Positions 1 to 5,807 are shown, counted from the stretch's first letter. The stretch is 6,622 nucleotides of DNA from Candidatus Methanolliviera sp. GoM_oil (GCA_902158735.1 CABGHG010000096.1:1-6622); one strand, 5' to 3'. The notes: generated by a model from the letters alone, not told the origin. Numbers and translations: made by a program.

Positions 1-2
1 CT

Positions 3-599
3 CAGATCCCGGATATTGGCGAGAGAGATGAAGACGATTATCTTGATGAGTGCATCTGCCCAGCCGATACCGCGCCCTATAACTTTGAGAAGACATGTAT
101 CATCGATGACGACCTCCATGAGCGTTTTTCTAATCTGCCGGAAGGCGTAAATCTAACCGTCATCTTGGATAGCTGTCACTCTGGAACGGCCACGAGAGAG
201 ATCTCTGGAGAACTTGGGATTCTAGGAGAGACGCGGATCGGAAAGTTTCTTCCTCCTCCGCCGGATCTTGCCTGGGAGATCGACGAGGGGATGAGGGGAA
301 GACGAAAAAAGTTCGGTATCGATGTGAATGAGGAGAGAAATATCTTACTCGCGGCGTGTAAAGAAGGACAGACATCGATGGACACATTCATAGGCGGGGG
401 ATATCACGGGGCATTTACATATTTTCTCGTTGAGACGATAAAGGAATTAGAGAGTATGACGTCTGATAAACATCTATCTTATAGAAGATTGGTGCAAGAG
501 ACGGGAGAGAAACTTGAGAAGAATGGGTTTGAGCAGATACCACAATTAGAAGGGCAGGAGAGATATTTCAATGACCTATTTCTATCATCGGTTGTATGA
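3..599 (+). CDS. Caspase-like peptidase (C14 family), C-terminal part; 5' end outside window
   Basis: The frame is open from the first bases of the window, so the gene starts upstream; 198 codons plus TGA are visible. Counting from the first visible codon, residues 56-61 read DSCHSG, the motif around the catalytic Cys of peptidase C14 (caspase/metacaspase/paracaspase relatives), preceded by a hydrophobic strand (LTVIL). The acidic stretch at the very start (QIPDIGERDEDDYLDE) looks like the segment that directly follows the catalytic His (the SGHG motif) in this family, so that His should lie a few codons outside the window. Further motifs are AACKEGQT (118-125), GGGYHGAFTYFL (131-142) and QIPQLEGQE (178-186), the last typical of prokaryotic caspase domains where QxPQLEG precedes the C-terminus. 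No membrane segment is visible. The family cleaves after basic or acidic residues; the substrate and role of this one (stress, cell death or phage defence have been proposed for relatives) cannot be told here. Nothing ties it functionally to the genes downstream. Confidence 0.88.
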   Translation, partial: QIPDIGERDEDDYLDECICPADTAPYNFEKTCIIDDDLHERFSNLPEGVNLTVILDSCHSGTATREISGELGILGETRIGKFLPPPPDLAWEIDEGMRGRRKKFGIDVNEERNILLAACKEGQTSMDTFIGGGYHGAFTYFLVETIKELESMTSDKHLSYRRLVQETGEKLEKNGFEQIPQLEGQERYFNDLFLSSVV

Positions 600-628
600 T
601 CTTTGGGTGATTCTATGAGAATGAGAAG

Positions 629-646
629 ACTATCGATAGTTTTTTT
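629..646 (+). terminator. Palindrome followed by T-tract after the caspase gene (possible terminator)
   Basis: A perfect 12-bp palindrome, ACTATCGATAGT (629-640), runs into a run of seven T (640-646), 30 nt after the caspase stop codon. T-rich tracts end transcription in many archaea, so this could separate the caspase gene from the nitrogenase-like operon. The palindrome has no loop of its own and would form only a weak hairpin; it could equally be a regulator site for the downstream operon. Confidence 0.35.
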
Positions 647-660
647 ATGCCAGAAAAGGA

Positions 661-668
661 TAATTATA
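661..668 (+). promoter_or_regulatory. Possible TATA-like element upstream of the D-K-H operon
   Basis: The 93-nt gap before the operon is A+T-rich and holds TAATTATA at 661-668, preceded by purines (AAAAGGA). An archaeal TATA box here would place transcription initiation about 25 nt downstream, close to the start codon, which leaves little room for the Shine-Dalgarno-like GAGATGAT at 682-689. The T-rich stretch around 641-649 is an alternative box. Neither choice is decisive. Confidence 0.22.
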
Positions 669-692
669 CAAGAGGTTTATTGAGATGATAAA

Positions 693-2141
693 ATGACGGA
701 AGATGATTATATCGCTTTCCACGGCGATCTGTGGCAGCTCTTGGAGAAGGTAGAAAAAGGGGAGATGATTCCAAAGACACAAGCATCACATGCCCCTATG
801 TGCAAGTTTATGACTGCCTTTTTCGTCCTAAACGGCATTCGCCATGTCGTCCCCATAGTTCATGGACCCACTGGGTGCACTCTATGGGTATCCAATGTTA
901 TCAAAAGGAGGGAGTGTTGCGAGTCTCGTGGGGTTCCCCTTGAGCCCACTGCTTGCACCACCCTTAACGAGAGCAATGTCATCTATGGTGGGGAGGGGAG
1001 GCTCCTGGAGGCAATAAAGGAGGCTGATAAAAGATATCACCCCGACCTCATTGTTGTCCTCTCCTGCTGTGTTTCAGGAATAATCGGTGATGATGTAGAG
1101 ACAATCGCTCATGAAGCAGAGAAATCGGTCAGCTGCCGGGTATTGGCGGTCCAATCTGAAGGTTTTGGTGGCGACTTCAGAAGTGGTTATGAAGATGCCT
1201 TTAGAGTTCTTATGGACCTCATGGAGCCACCGAAGAAGAAACAAGAGAAAACGATAAACATCATCGGGGCTCGTATGGGTCCTACCATCACCGAGTGGGA
1301 TGAGGATTTAGATGAAATAAGAAGGCTATTAGATGAGGTGGGGATAAAGGTAAATGCAACAATGTGTGCTGGATGCACTTTGGATGAAATTAAGAGGGCG
1401 AGAGAGGTTGAACTCAATGCTTCCTGGTGCTATGACTGGGGGCAGAAGCTTGGCGACCTGATGCAAGAAAGGTTTGGAATACCCTACAGCAGGACAGGTC
1501 AACCATATGGGCTTAAAGCGACCGAAGAATGGCTTTTGGGAGTGGCAAGGCCACTGGGCATGGAGAAGGAGGCTTTAGATGTGTTAAGGAAGGAGACGGA
1601 GCAAGTTTTGCCCGAGCTTGACTATATGAGGCGAACACTTAGGGGGAAGACGGTTCTTGTTGAAGTACAGGATTCCTTCGGGCCGATAAGGGCACTCTCT
1701 ATAGCGAGGATGGCTGAGGAGTTTGATGCCCATCCTATCATTCTCAATGTTCACCCTTATACGATCAAGGAGAGGATGCCAAGCATAAAATACCTCTTGG
1801 AGACAGGGTTTAATCCAGAAGTTATACTCACCAATGGGGTCTTCCGTCTAGGAAGCTACTACGAGATGAGCGAAACAGAAGAGGAGCTGGAGATGCTGGT
1901 CAGAAATTACGATAATATCATCTATTGCGGAAACTCTAAGAGGTTTCCTGACTGCCCGGTGGTAAACTTCAGTGACTTTGCTCGTAGGCCCCATTACGGA
2001 TTTCAGGGAATTAAAAACATTGCCACACTGATTAAGGAGACCATAGAAAATAGGAGCCTTCCTCGCTCCAAGCTCATTCGAGAGGTGCTCTACGGGGGCT
2101 ATAAACTCATTCAGGAACGAGAGGTGCCACATGGGAGATAA
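693..2141 (+). CDS. Nitrogenase-like alpha subunit (NifD/NifE-like component), substrate unknown
   Basis: This 482-residue protein belongs to the nitrogenase component 1 superfamily. Cys37, Cys62 (in HGPTGC) and Cys126 (Cys-x5-GDD, in CCVSGIIGDD) sit where NifD carries its P-cluster ligands; the 25-residue spacing between the first two is typical. GGEGRLLEAI (99-108) is the usual nucleotide-free Rossmann motif after them. SWCYDWGQKLGDLMQERFG (244-262) aligns with the NifD segment holding FeMo-cofactor ligand Cys275, making Cys246 the equivalent. RRPHYGFQG (431-439) aligns with the His442 loop, but the His (434) is one place early and Tyr takes the ligand position. The NifD His195 region (SEGFGGDFRSGYEDA, 155-169) has no His. 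A CxxC pair, Cys225/Cys228, precedes Cys246. The length is close to NifD. ATG 693 is preceded by GAGATGAT (682-689). It is first in a D-K-H operon and presumably forms a heterotetramer with the next product. NifE-type scaffold function is an alternative; nitrogen fixation looks unlikely. Confidence 0.85.
   Translation: MTEDDYIAFHGDLWQLLEKVEKGEMIPKTQASHAPMCKFMTAFFVLNGIRHVVPIVHGPTGCTLWVSNVIKRRECCESRGVPLEPTACTTLNESNVIYGGEGRLLEAIKEADKRYHPDLIVVLSCCVSGIIGDDVETIAHEAEKSVSCRVLAVQSEGFGGDFRSGYEDAFRVLMDLMEPPKKKQEKTINIIGARMGPTITEWDEDLDEIRRLLDEVGIKVNATMCAGCTLDEIKRAREVELNASWCYDWGQKLGDLMQERFGIPYSRTGQPYGLKATEEWLLGVARPLGMEKEALDVLRKETEQVLPELDYMRRTLRGKTVLVEVQDSFGPIRALSIARMAEEFDAHPIILNVHPYTIKERMPSIKYLLETGFNPEVILTNGVFRLGSYYEMSETEEELEMLVRNYDNIIYCGNSKRFPDCPVVNFSDFARRPHYGFQGIKNIATLIKETIENRSLPRSKLIREVLYGGYKLIQEREVPHGR
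2121..2126 (+). promoter_or_regulatory. Shine-Dalgarno site for the K-like gene, inside the D-like gene
   Basis: GAGGTG lies 4 nt before ATG 2131 and is also the Glu-Val codon pair near the end of the D-like gene. It sets the start of the K-like gene and implies that ribosomes finishing the first gene re-initiate on the second, which would help keep the two subunits in equal amounts. Confidence 0.7.
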
Positions 2142-3486
2142 GAGGATCGAGCTTTTGAGTACGAGCACTGAGAGGTGCTTCGACCCTTACCTCAGATGTG
2201 CCTTGAACGGTGCTGCTCAAACAGTCTTGGGGGTCAAAGGTTGTGGCACTCTCACTCATGGACCCCAAGGGTGTGAATACCTTGTTTATGATGCCTTCGG
2301 CCATCAGGATTGTGATTATACCGAGGTGGAGACCCTCTGCACCAAACTATGTGAGAATGAGATCGTTCACGGTGGAGAGGATCTTTTGGCCCACACGATC
2401 TTGGAGGCAAAAGAATTAAACATCCAAGCCCTCTTTGTCCTCACTGCCTGTGGGCCTGAGATCGTTGGTGATGATATCGTCTCTGTTTGTCGGGATCTTC
2501 AGCCTCAAGTTCCCTTTAAGCTTGTCCCCATCGAGAGTGCTGGGTTTAAAGGGTCTGAGTATGATGGGATAGATATCGCCTTAGATGTGATACTCAGAAA
2601 ACTGGTTAAGGATAGTAAGAGGAAGATTTCAAGTTCAGTCTGTCTCATCGCCCCCCACGCCAATGCCAACCCAACATGGATGGGGGATTTGGAATGGGTA
2701 AAACAAATCCTATCCCAGATGGGGGTTCAAGTTGTAGCTACTCTTACTTACAAGAGCACGCTCAATGAGATTGAAAATGTGGCTTCCGCTGAGACATCCC
2801 TGCTTTTATCTCATGATGCTGGAAAGAAAGCAGCGGACTATCTTTCCTCTGAATTTGGGGTGGAGCAAATCTGCCAAGGAATTCCCCTACCGATCGGAAT
2901 GACTAATACCAGAAGATGGATTTTCGATCTGGGGAAGAGATTTGAAGTTCAAGGGATAGCCAAGAGGCTTGTGGCTGAGGGGGAGAGGATGGTAGTGGAA
3001 ACATACCGCCGTAAAGGGGGATATTTCTTTGAGGTCGCTCGCTTTCAGCGGACACCCGCAGCTATCGTTGCTGATGCCACTATTGGTATTCCCCTTGTTC
3101 GATTTGCTATTGAGGAGCTAGAGCTTAAGCCAGAATTAATCGCTCTTCGCTCATCCCGACCGGATGCTAGAGAAATACTGGAGAGGGAAGTAGATGACCT
3201 TGGAATTAGTCCTAAGATAGTATATGGAACGGATGTATATAAGACGAAGAAAAGCCTTGAGGAGATAAGTCCAGAGGTAGTCTTCGGAAGCAACATTGAG
3301 AGGCATGCTATCGAAGAATTATGGACACCATATATCTTTGAGGTAGTAAGTCCAATGCGACGGTTTCGAGTAATTGATAAAGCGTACTTTGGCTATAACG
3401 GGATTCTAAATCTCCTGGAAGTCGTTCAAAATGAATTCGCAGATCGATGGCGTTCAAAAGAGAAGAGATATAAGGCGAGGTGGTAA
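2131..3486 (+). CDS. Nitrogenase-like beta subunit (NifK/NifN-like component)
   Basis: This 451-residue protein is of the same superfamily as the preceding gene, closer to NifK. Cys23 (CALNGAA), Cys48 (HGPQGC) and Cys107 (TACGPEIVGDD) match the three P-cluster cysteines of NifK (Cys70, Cys95, Cys153), with the same 25-residue spacing between the first two. EIVHGGEDLL (77-86) is the conserved GGE segment. The C-terminus AYFGYNGILNLLEVVQN (418-434) resembles the end of NifK, where a Gly-Tyr-x-Gly turn leads into the last helix. It lacks the N-terminal extension of true NifK, which makes it shorter than that family. No Cys matches the cofactor ligand, as expected for a beta subunit. Several extra cysteines (16, 38, 61, 70, 74, 120) lie near the presumed cluster region. 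ATG 2131 overlaps the D-like gene by 11 nt. With three cysteines on each subunit, a P-cluster or [4Fe-4S] cluster bridging the two is likely. This is inference from the motifs. Confidence 0.84.
   Translation: MGDKRIELLSTSTERCFDPYLRCALNGAAQTVLGVKGCGTLTHGPQGCEYLVYDAFGHQDCDYTEVETLCTKLCENEIVHGGEDLLAHTILEAKELNIQALFVLTACGPEIVGDDIVSVCRDLQPQVPFKLVPIESAGFKGSEYDGIDIALDVILRKLVKDSKRKISSSVCLIAPHANANPTWMGDLEWVKQILSQMGVQVVATLTYKSTLNEIENVASAETSLLLSHDAGKKAADYLSSEFGVEQICQGIPLPIGMTNTRRWIFDLGKRFEVQGIAKRLVAEGERMVVETYRRKGGYFFEVARFQRTPAAIVADATIGIPLVRFAIEELELKPELIALRSSRPDAREILEREVDDLGISPKIVYGTDVYKTKKSLEEISPEVVFGSNIERHAIEELWTPYIFEVVSPMRRFRVIDKAYFGYNGILNLLEVVQNEFADRWRSKEKRYKARW
3477..3484 (+). promoter_or_regulatory. 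Shine-Dalgarno site fixing the NifH-like start at ATG 3489
   Basis: GAGGTGGT, one base off the archaeal GAGGTGAT consensus, overlaps the end of the K-like gene and lies 4 nt before ATG 3489. The in-frame GTG at 3480 falls inside this site and cannot be the start if the site is used. The resulting N-terminus (MDVRQIAIYGKGG) also matches NifH, which starts a few residues before its P-loop. Confidence 0.7.
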
Positions 3487-3488
3487 AT

Positions 3489-4337
3489 ATGGATGTTAGG
3501 CAGATAGCGATATATGGAAAAGGAGGAATAGGAAAGAGCGTCATCGCCTCAAATATATCGATGGCACTGCACGAGAAAGGATTGAACGTGATGCAGGTAG
3601 GATGCGACCCGAAGAGAGATTCTACCAGAGTCTTGGTTGGAGGGCGTCTCATACCCACTGTTCTCGAGAAATACCGGGAAGAGATGAGAATTGGAAAAGA
3701 CGAAAATGCAATCTCGCTTGAAGATATCGTCTTTAAGGCCCGTAATGGAATTTACTGCGTCGAATCTGGGGGTCCGGAGCCGGGCATTGGGTGTGCTGGA
3801 AGGGGTGTGCTTACTGCGCTACAGATATTGAAAGATCTTGATGCCTTTGGAAAATACGAGATAGACGTTGCGATCTATGACGTCCTCGGCGATGTCGTTT
3901 GTGGAGGCTTCGCAATGCCGATGCGAAAGGGATACGCGAGGGAGATCTACATCGTGGTATCTGGAGAGCTCATGGCACTCTACGCCGCAAACAACATCTG
4001 TAAGGCGATAAAAAGGTTTGCCGAGCGAAGCGGGATCCGAATGGGGGGCATCATCTGCAATTCCAGAAACGTAAAAAATGAAGAAGAGGTGGCAAAGGAG
4101 TTTTCTGAGCGTATAGGATCAAAACTCGTTCACTTCATCCCCCGGGATGACATCGTTCAGAGTGCGGAGATAAACCGGAAGACGGTAGTCGAGTATGCAC
4201 CCAAATCGAATCAGACCCGCGTCTATCGAGATCTGGCGGGTGAGATCATAAAAAATAAGAGTTTTGATATTCCAACACCGATGGAGATGGACGAATTGGA
4301 GAGATTGATGATGAAATTTTCCGGTGAAGTGATTTAA
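3489..4337 (+). CDS. Nitrogenase Fe-protein-like ATPase (NifH family reductase)
   Basis: This 282-residue protein is nearly the length of NifH (about 290). The P-loop GKGGIGKS is at residues 10-17. CDPKRDSTR (39-47) follows, with Arg where NifH has Ala. GGPEPGIGCAGRG (95-107) carries cluster ligand Cys102 and the Arg105 that is ADP-ribosylated in some NifH proteins. YDVLGDVVCGGFAMPMR (130-146) carries the second ligand, Cys138. These two cysteines from each monomer hold the [4Fe-4S] cluster between subunits of the homodimer. After the P-loop Ser, Val replaces the usual Thr. ELMALYAANNI (160-170) is also NifH-like. By family knowledge it transfers single electrons with MgATP hydrolysis to its partner, here presumably the D-like/K-like complex encoded just upstream (2-nt gap to the K-like stop). 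The match to NifH is strong, but BchL, CfbC and methylthio-alkane reductase Fe proteins share these motifs, so nifH is not assigned. Confidence 0.9.
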   Translation: MDVRQIAIYGKGGIGKSVIASNISMALHEKGLNVMQVGCDPKRDSTRVLVGGRLIPTVLEKYREEMRIGKDENAISLEDIVFKARNGIYCVESGGPEPGIGCAGRGVLTALQILKDLDAFGKYEIDVAIYDVLGDVVCGGFAMPMRKGYAREIYIVVSGELMALYAANNICKAIKRFAERSGIRMGGIICNSRNVKNEEEVAKEFSERIGSKLVHFIPRDDIVQSAEINRKTVVEYAPKSNQTRVYRDLAGEIIKNKSFDIPTPMEMDELERLMMKFSGEVI

Positions 4338-4604
4338 CTTAAGATCGTGCAAAAGGAATGAGAAGATTTCATCACAAATTGTTACCCATCCTTCTGATAT
4401 GCAAAAGCTAAACGAAATCACCTGTCAGATCGTATCGCAGATGATAAAAACTCGCAAATAACAGTCCAACATCTTTATTAGCATCTAGAAAAGTTCAATC
4501 GAGCTACGCTGGAATTTTTGGCAAAAGTGGAAAAGGGCGAGAAAGGAAAATAGCATCAAGATCAAAACTTATTATGCAAGAAGTGTATTTCAGTAATATT
4601 TGAG

Positions 4605-4618
4605 GGAATACGTATTCC
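4605..4618. repeat. 14-bp perfect palindrome
   Basis: GGAATACGTATTCC is its own reverse complement over all 14 bases. It directly abuts the inverted repeat that starts at 4619. It could be a regulator binding site, a target-site or end remnant of a mobile element, or part of a transcription stop for the operon upstream. Confidence 0.7.
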
Positions 4619-4654
4619 TTCCATTCAACCTTTTAATAAAAATGTTGAATGGAA
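4619..4654. repeat. 11-bp perfect inverted repeat with 14-nt A/T loop
   Basis: TTCCATTCAAC (4619-4629) and GTTGAATGGAA (4644-4654) are perfect reverse complements around a loop containing TTTT and AAAAA runs. As RNA it would make a stable stem-loop. Located about 280 nt after the NifH-like stop and about 85 nt before the recognisable transposase remnant, it may be a terminator or the stem-loop or end of a decayed insertion element. Confidence 0.65.
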
Positions 4655-4737
4655 AATGACATCTCACTCTCAAAAATAATTTAAAGATTGATTAATACGA
4701 AAAGGTAATTCTATAGTTAAGCAATCAATACATCTTA

Positions 4738-5010
4738 CGTTGGGAGATTGAACCTAACCATACGGAATTCTCTGGCTCGATTCATCAGGAGAACGATGAA
4801 TGAGAGTAAAGATCAGAGAGATGCATTCAAGAGTTTTTGGATTTTATACAGGCATGGTATAATTTCGTGAAGCCACATAGATCTCTTAGGGTAGAAGAGA
4901 ATAATGGAAAACGTAAATGGAGACAGAGAACACCTGAAAATGGCAGAAGGACTTACCATCATATATGGTCGCTAGAAGAGATGTTCACATTCAGGGTGCC
5001 TGTTCAATGA
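4738..5010 (+). pseudogene. Decayed transposase (DDE type), C-terminal remnant
   Basis: The clear part, from 4840, reads DFIQAWYNFVKPHRSLR, then a KWRQRTP segment, and ends HIWSLEEMFTFRVPVQ with TGA at 5008-5010. This is the C-terminal signature of transposases common in methanogens and other prokaryotes (YNFIRPHRSL, then RTPAMAAGLTDHIW). Between RTP and HIW the frame is wrong: shifted by one base, 4940-4957 reads MAEGLT, and adding one base after 4957 restores Asp-His-Ile-Trp. So one base was inserted near 4936-4940 and one lost near 4957. Upstream, the same frame (about 4738-4800, REGION reading WEIEPNHTEFSGSIHQENDE) is interrupted by TGA at 4801 and TAA at 4807. The N-terminal half is not recognisable. 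I cannot assign the insertion sequence family and see no convincing terminal inverted repeats. Confidence 0.8.
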
Positions 5011-5045
5011 ATGACGTACACGACCTAAAATTCGGGTGTGGATAA

Positions 5046-5448
5046 ATGCCATTCTTTGAAAAATTTTACGTATCGGTTTACGATCGATTAACGATGCTGA
5101 TGAGGAGAGACCGATTCAAACCGAGTGATATCAAATTAGATTTAGTAAAAGTGGGGTAATTTGATATCGTAGAAGATATTTAAGTAGATGATAGCATAAA
5201 AATTACTTTGCATAAAATTGAGAGATTGACAGCTGGAGGTCGCATTTATAGATACCTTTGTTCTCATCGAAAGGAACTTCGACAGATTCATTTCCATCAA
5301 TTATGGAAAAGATCACATAATTGCCGATGTGTGCAATCTTTTACCTCAAATATCTCGTGTAGTTACTGCTTGCCCGTTTGATCCCGCATTGTGTATAAGA
5401 ACCAATTATCAGGCAGTTATTGTCTCTGTTAGTAGGCTCAAAGCTTAA
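5046..5448 (+). pseudogene. Broken reading frame of unknown family (two stops, one frameshift)
   Basis: ATG 5046 opens a frame reading MPFFEKFYVSVYDRLTMLM, continuing through KPSDIKLDLVKVG to TAA at 5157. The same frame goes on as FDIVEDI, TAA at 5181, then VDDSIKITLHKIERLTAGG to about 5240. Protein-like sequence then continues one frame over, from about 5242 (AFIDTFVLIERNFDRF, then INYGKDHIIADVCNLLPQI), to TAA at 5446-5448, with no ATG, GTG or TTG near its beginning. Alternating hydrophobic and charged residues and the lack of stops in the 73-codon tail (from 5230) suggest it once coded for a protein of roughly 130 residues. I do not recognise the family. It may instead be two unrelated fragments joined by deletion. 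The 12-bp inverted repeat at 5127-5168 spans the first stop. Confidence 0.5.
5127..5168. repeat. 12-bp perfect inverted repeat, 18-nt loop
   Basis: GATATCAAATTA (5127-5138) pairs perfectly with TAATTTGATATC (5157-5168) across 18 nt. It lies in the broken reading frame and includes its first stop codon, so the second arm may have been created by a template-switch copy of the first, or the repeat may be an independent regulatory or structural site. Confidence 0.65.
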
Positions 5449-5458
5449 ATAAATCACC

Positions 5459-5791
5459 TCACTTAGCCAAAGGTAATTTTTCGATCCACTTATTCAATGA
5501 CCCACAGTAGCGGGGATCACAGTCCTTAAAGCAACCGATACAGACCGACATCTCATCGCCAGAAAAGAGAGAGTTAAATAGCTCCCTTTTGACGGGCGTT
5601 ATTTTATAACCTCGAGATTTACCTACTTTGGCCCACTCTCTCTCTATGAGCCCTCCCCTCTCGAGTTGGATCAGAATTTTAGAACAAATACTGCTCGTTA
5701 TGCCAAATTTATTCCCCAAATCTTTTTGTAGAACTCCATCGCCACTTCTAATATCTCTCAATATTCTATCCCTCAAGGATTCCTCTGGCAT
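5459..5791 (-). CDS. Small winged helix-turn-helix protein with C-terminal four-cysteine cluster
   Basis: This 110-residue protein (from ATG 5791) is a likely transcription regulator. Residues 5-65 have the shape of a MarR/ArsR-like winged helix: a first helix (SLRDRILRDIRSG), QKDLGNKFGITSSICSKIL as the second and recognition helices, LERGGLIEREW, and the wing at GKSRGYKITP. A second part holds Cys84, Cys87, Cys91 and Cys96 in a Cx2Cx3Cx4C pattern (CIGCFKDCDPRYC), suited to a zinc or Fe-S site. There is no signal peptide or membrane segment. A TTG at 5800 lies in frame but only 1 nt after the GAGGAGA site, so ATG 5791 is preferred. It starts 26 nt after the Sm-like gene ends and is probably co-transcribed with it. 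I do not recognise a named family; a redox- or metal-responsive regulator is inference. Confidence 0.75.
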   Translation of the reverse strand: MPEESLRDRILRDIRSGDGVLQKDLGNKFGITSSICSKILIQLERGGLIEREWAKVGKSRGYKITPVKRELFNSLFSGDEMSVCIGCFKDCDPRYCGSLNKWIEKLPLAK

Positions 5792-5800
5792 CCGATTCAA

Positions 5801-5807
5801 TCTCCTC
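5801..5807 (-). promoter_or_regulatory. Shine-Dalgarno site choosing ATG 5791 over TTG 5800
   Basis: On the minus strand GAGGAGA occupies 5807-5801. The in-frame TTG at 5800 is only 1 nt away from the site, which is too close. ATG at 5791 is about 10 nt away, slightly long but workable. Confidence 0.55.

Larger units (their letters stand above)
4338..5458. other. 1.1-kb region without an intact gene; decay zone between convergent operons
   Basis: No complete reading frame with a plausible start is seen on either strand. The stretch is visibly more A+T-rich than the flanking genes. From 4338 to about 4604 I see nothing firm, no clear terminator for the nitrogenase-like operon and only short open frames. 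From 4605 to 4654 there are two adjacent symmetrical sequences. From about 4738 to 5010 there is a transposase remnant, and from 5046 to 5448 a second broken coding frame. The remnants suggest repeated insertion and decay downstream of both operons. Confidence 0.7.

Noticed and set aside
165..167. TTG at 165 as the start of the caspase-like gene
   Set aside because: It lies inside the active-site motif (the Leu before DSCHSG), and homologous sequence continues upstream to the window edge.
3480..3488. GTG at 3480 as the start of the NifH-like gene
   Set aside because: It lies inside the GAGGTGGT ribosome site. ATG 3489 has proper spacing and gives the usual NifH N-terminus.
693..4337. Annotating the cluster as nifD, nifK and nifH of a N2-fixing nitrogenase
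   Set aside because: The cluster cysteines and Cys275 equivalent are present, but the His195 equivalent is missing, the His442 position holds Tyr, the beta subunit is short and no nif accessory gene is in view.
4119..4421. Minus-strand open frame opposite the end of the NifH-like gene
   Set aside because: It mostly mirrors the NifH-like coding frame, has no ribosome site and no family resemblance.
4333..4458. Short + strand open frame containing PSDMQKLNEITCQIVSQ
   Set aside because: It is only about 40 codons long, has no ribosome site for its internal ATG and no recognisable family. It may be a remnant, but this cannot be supported.
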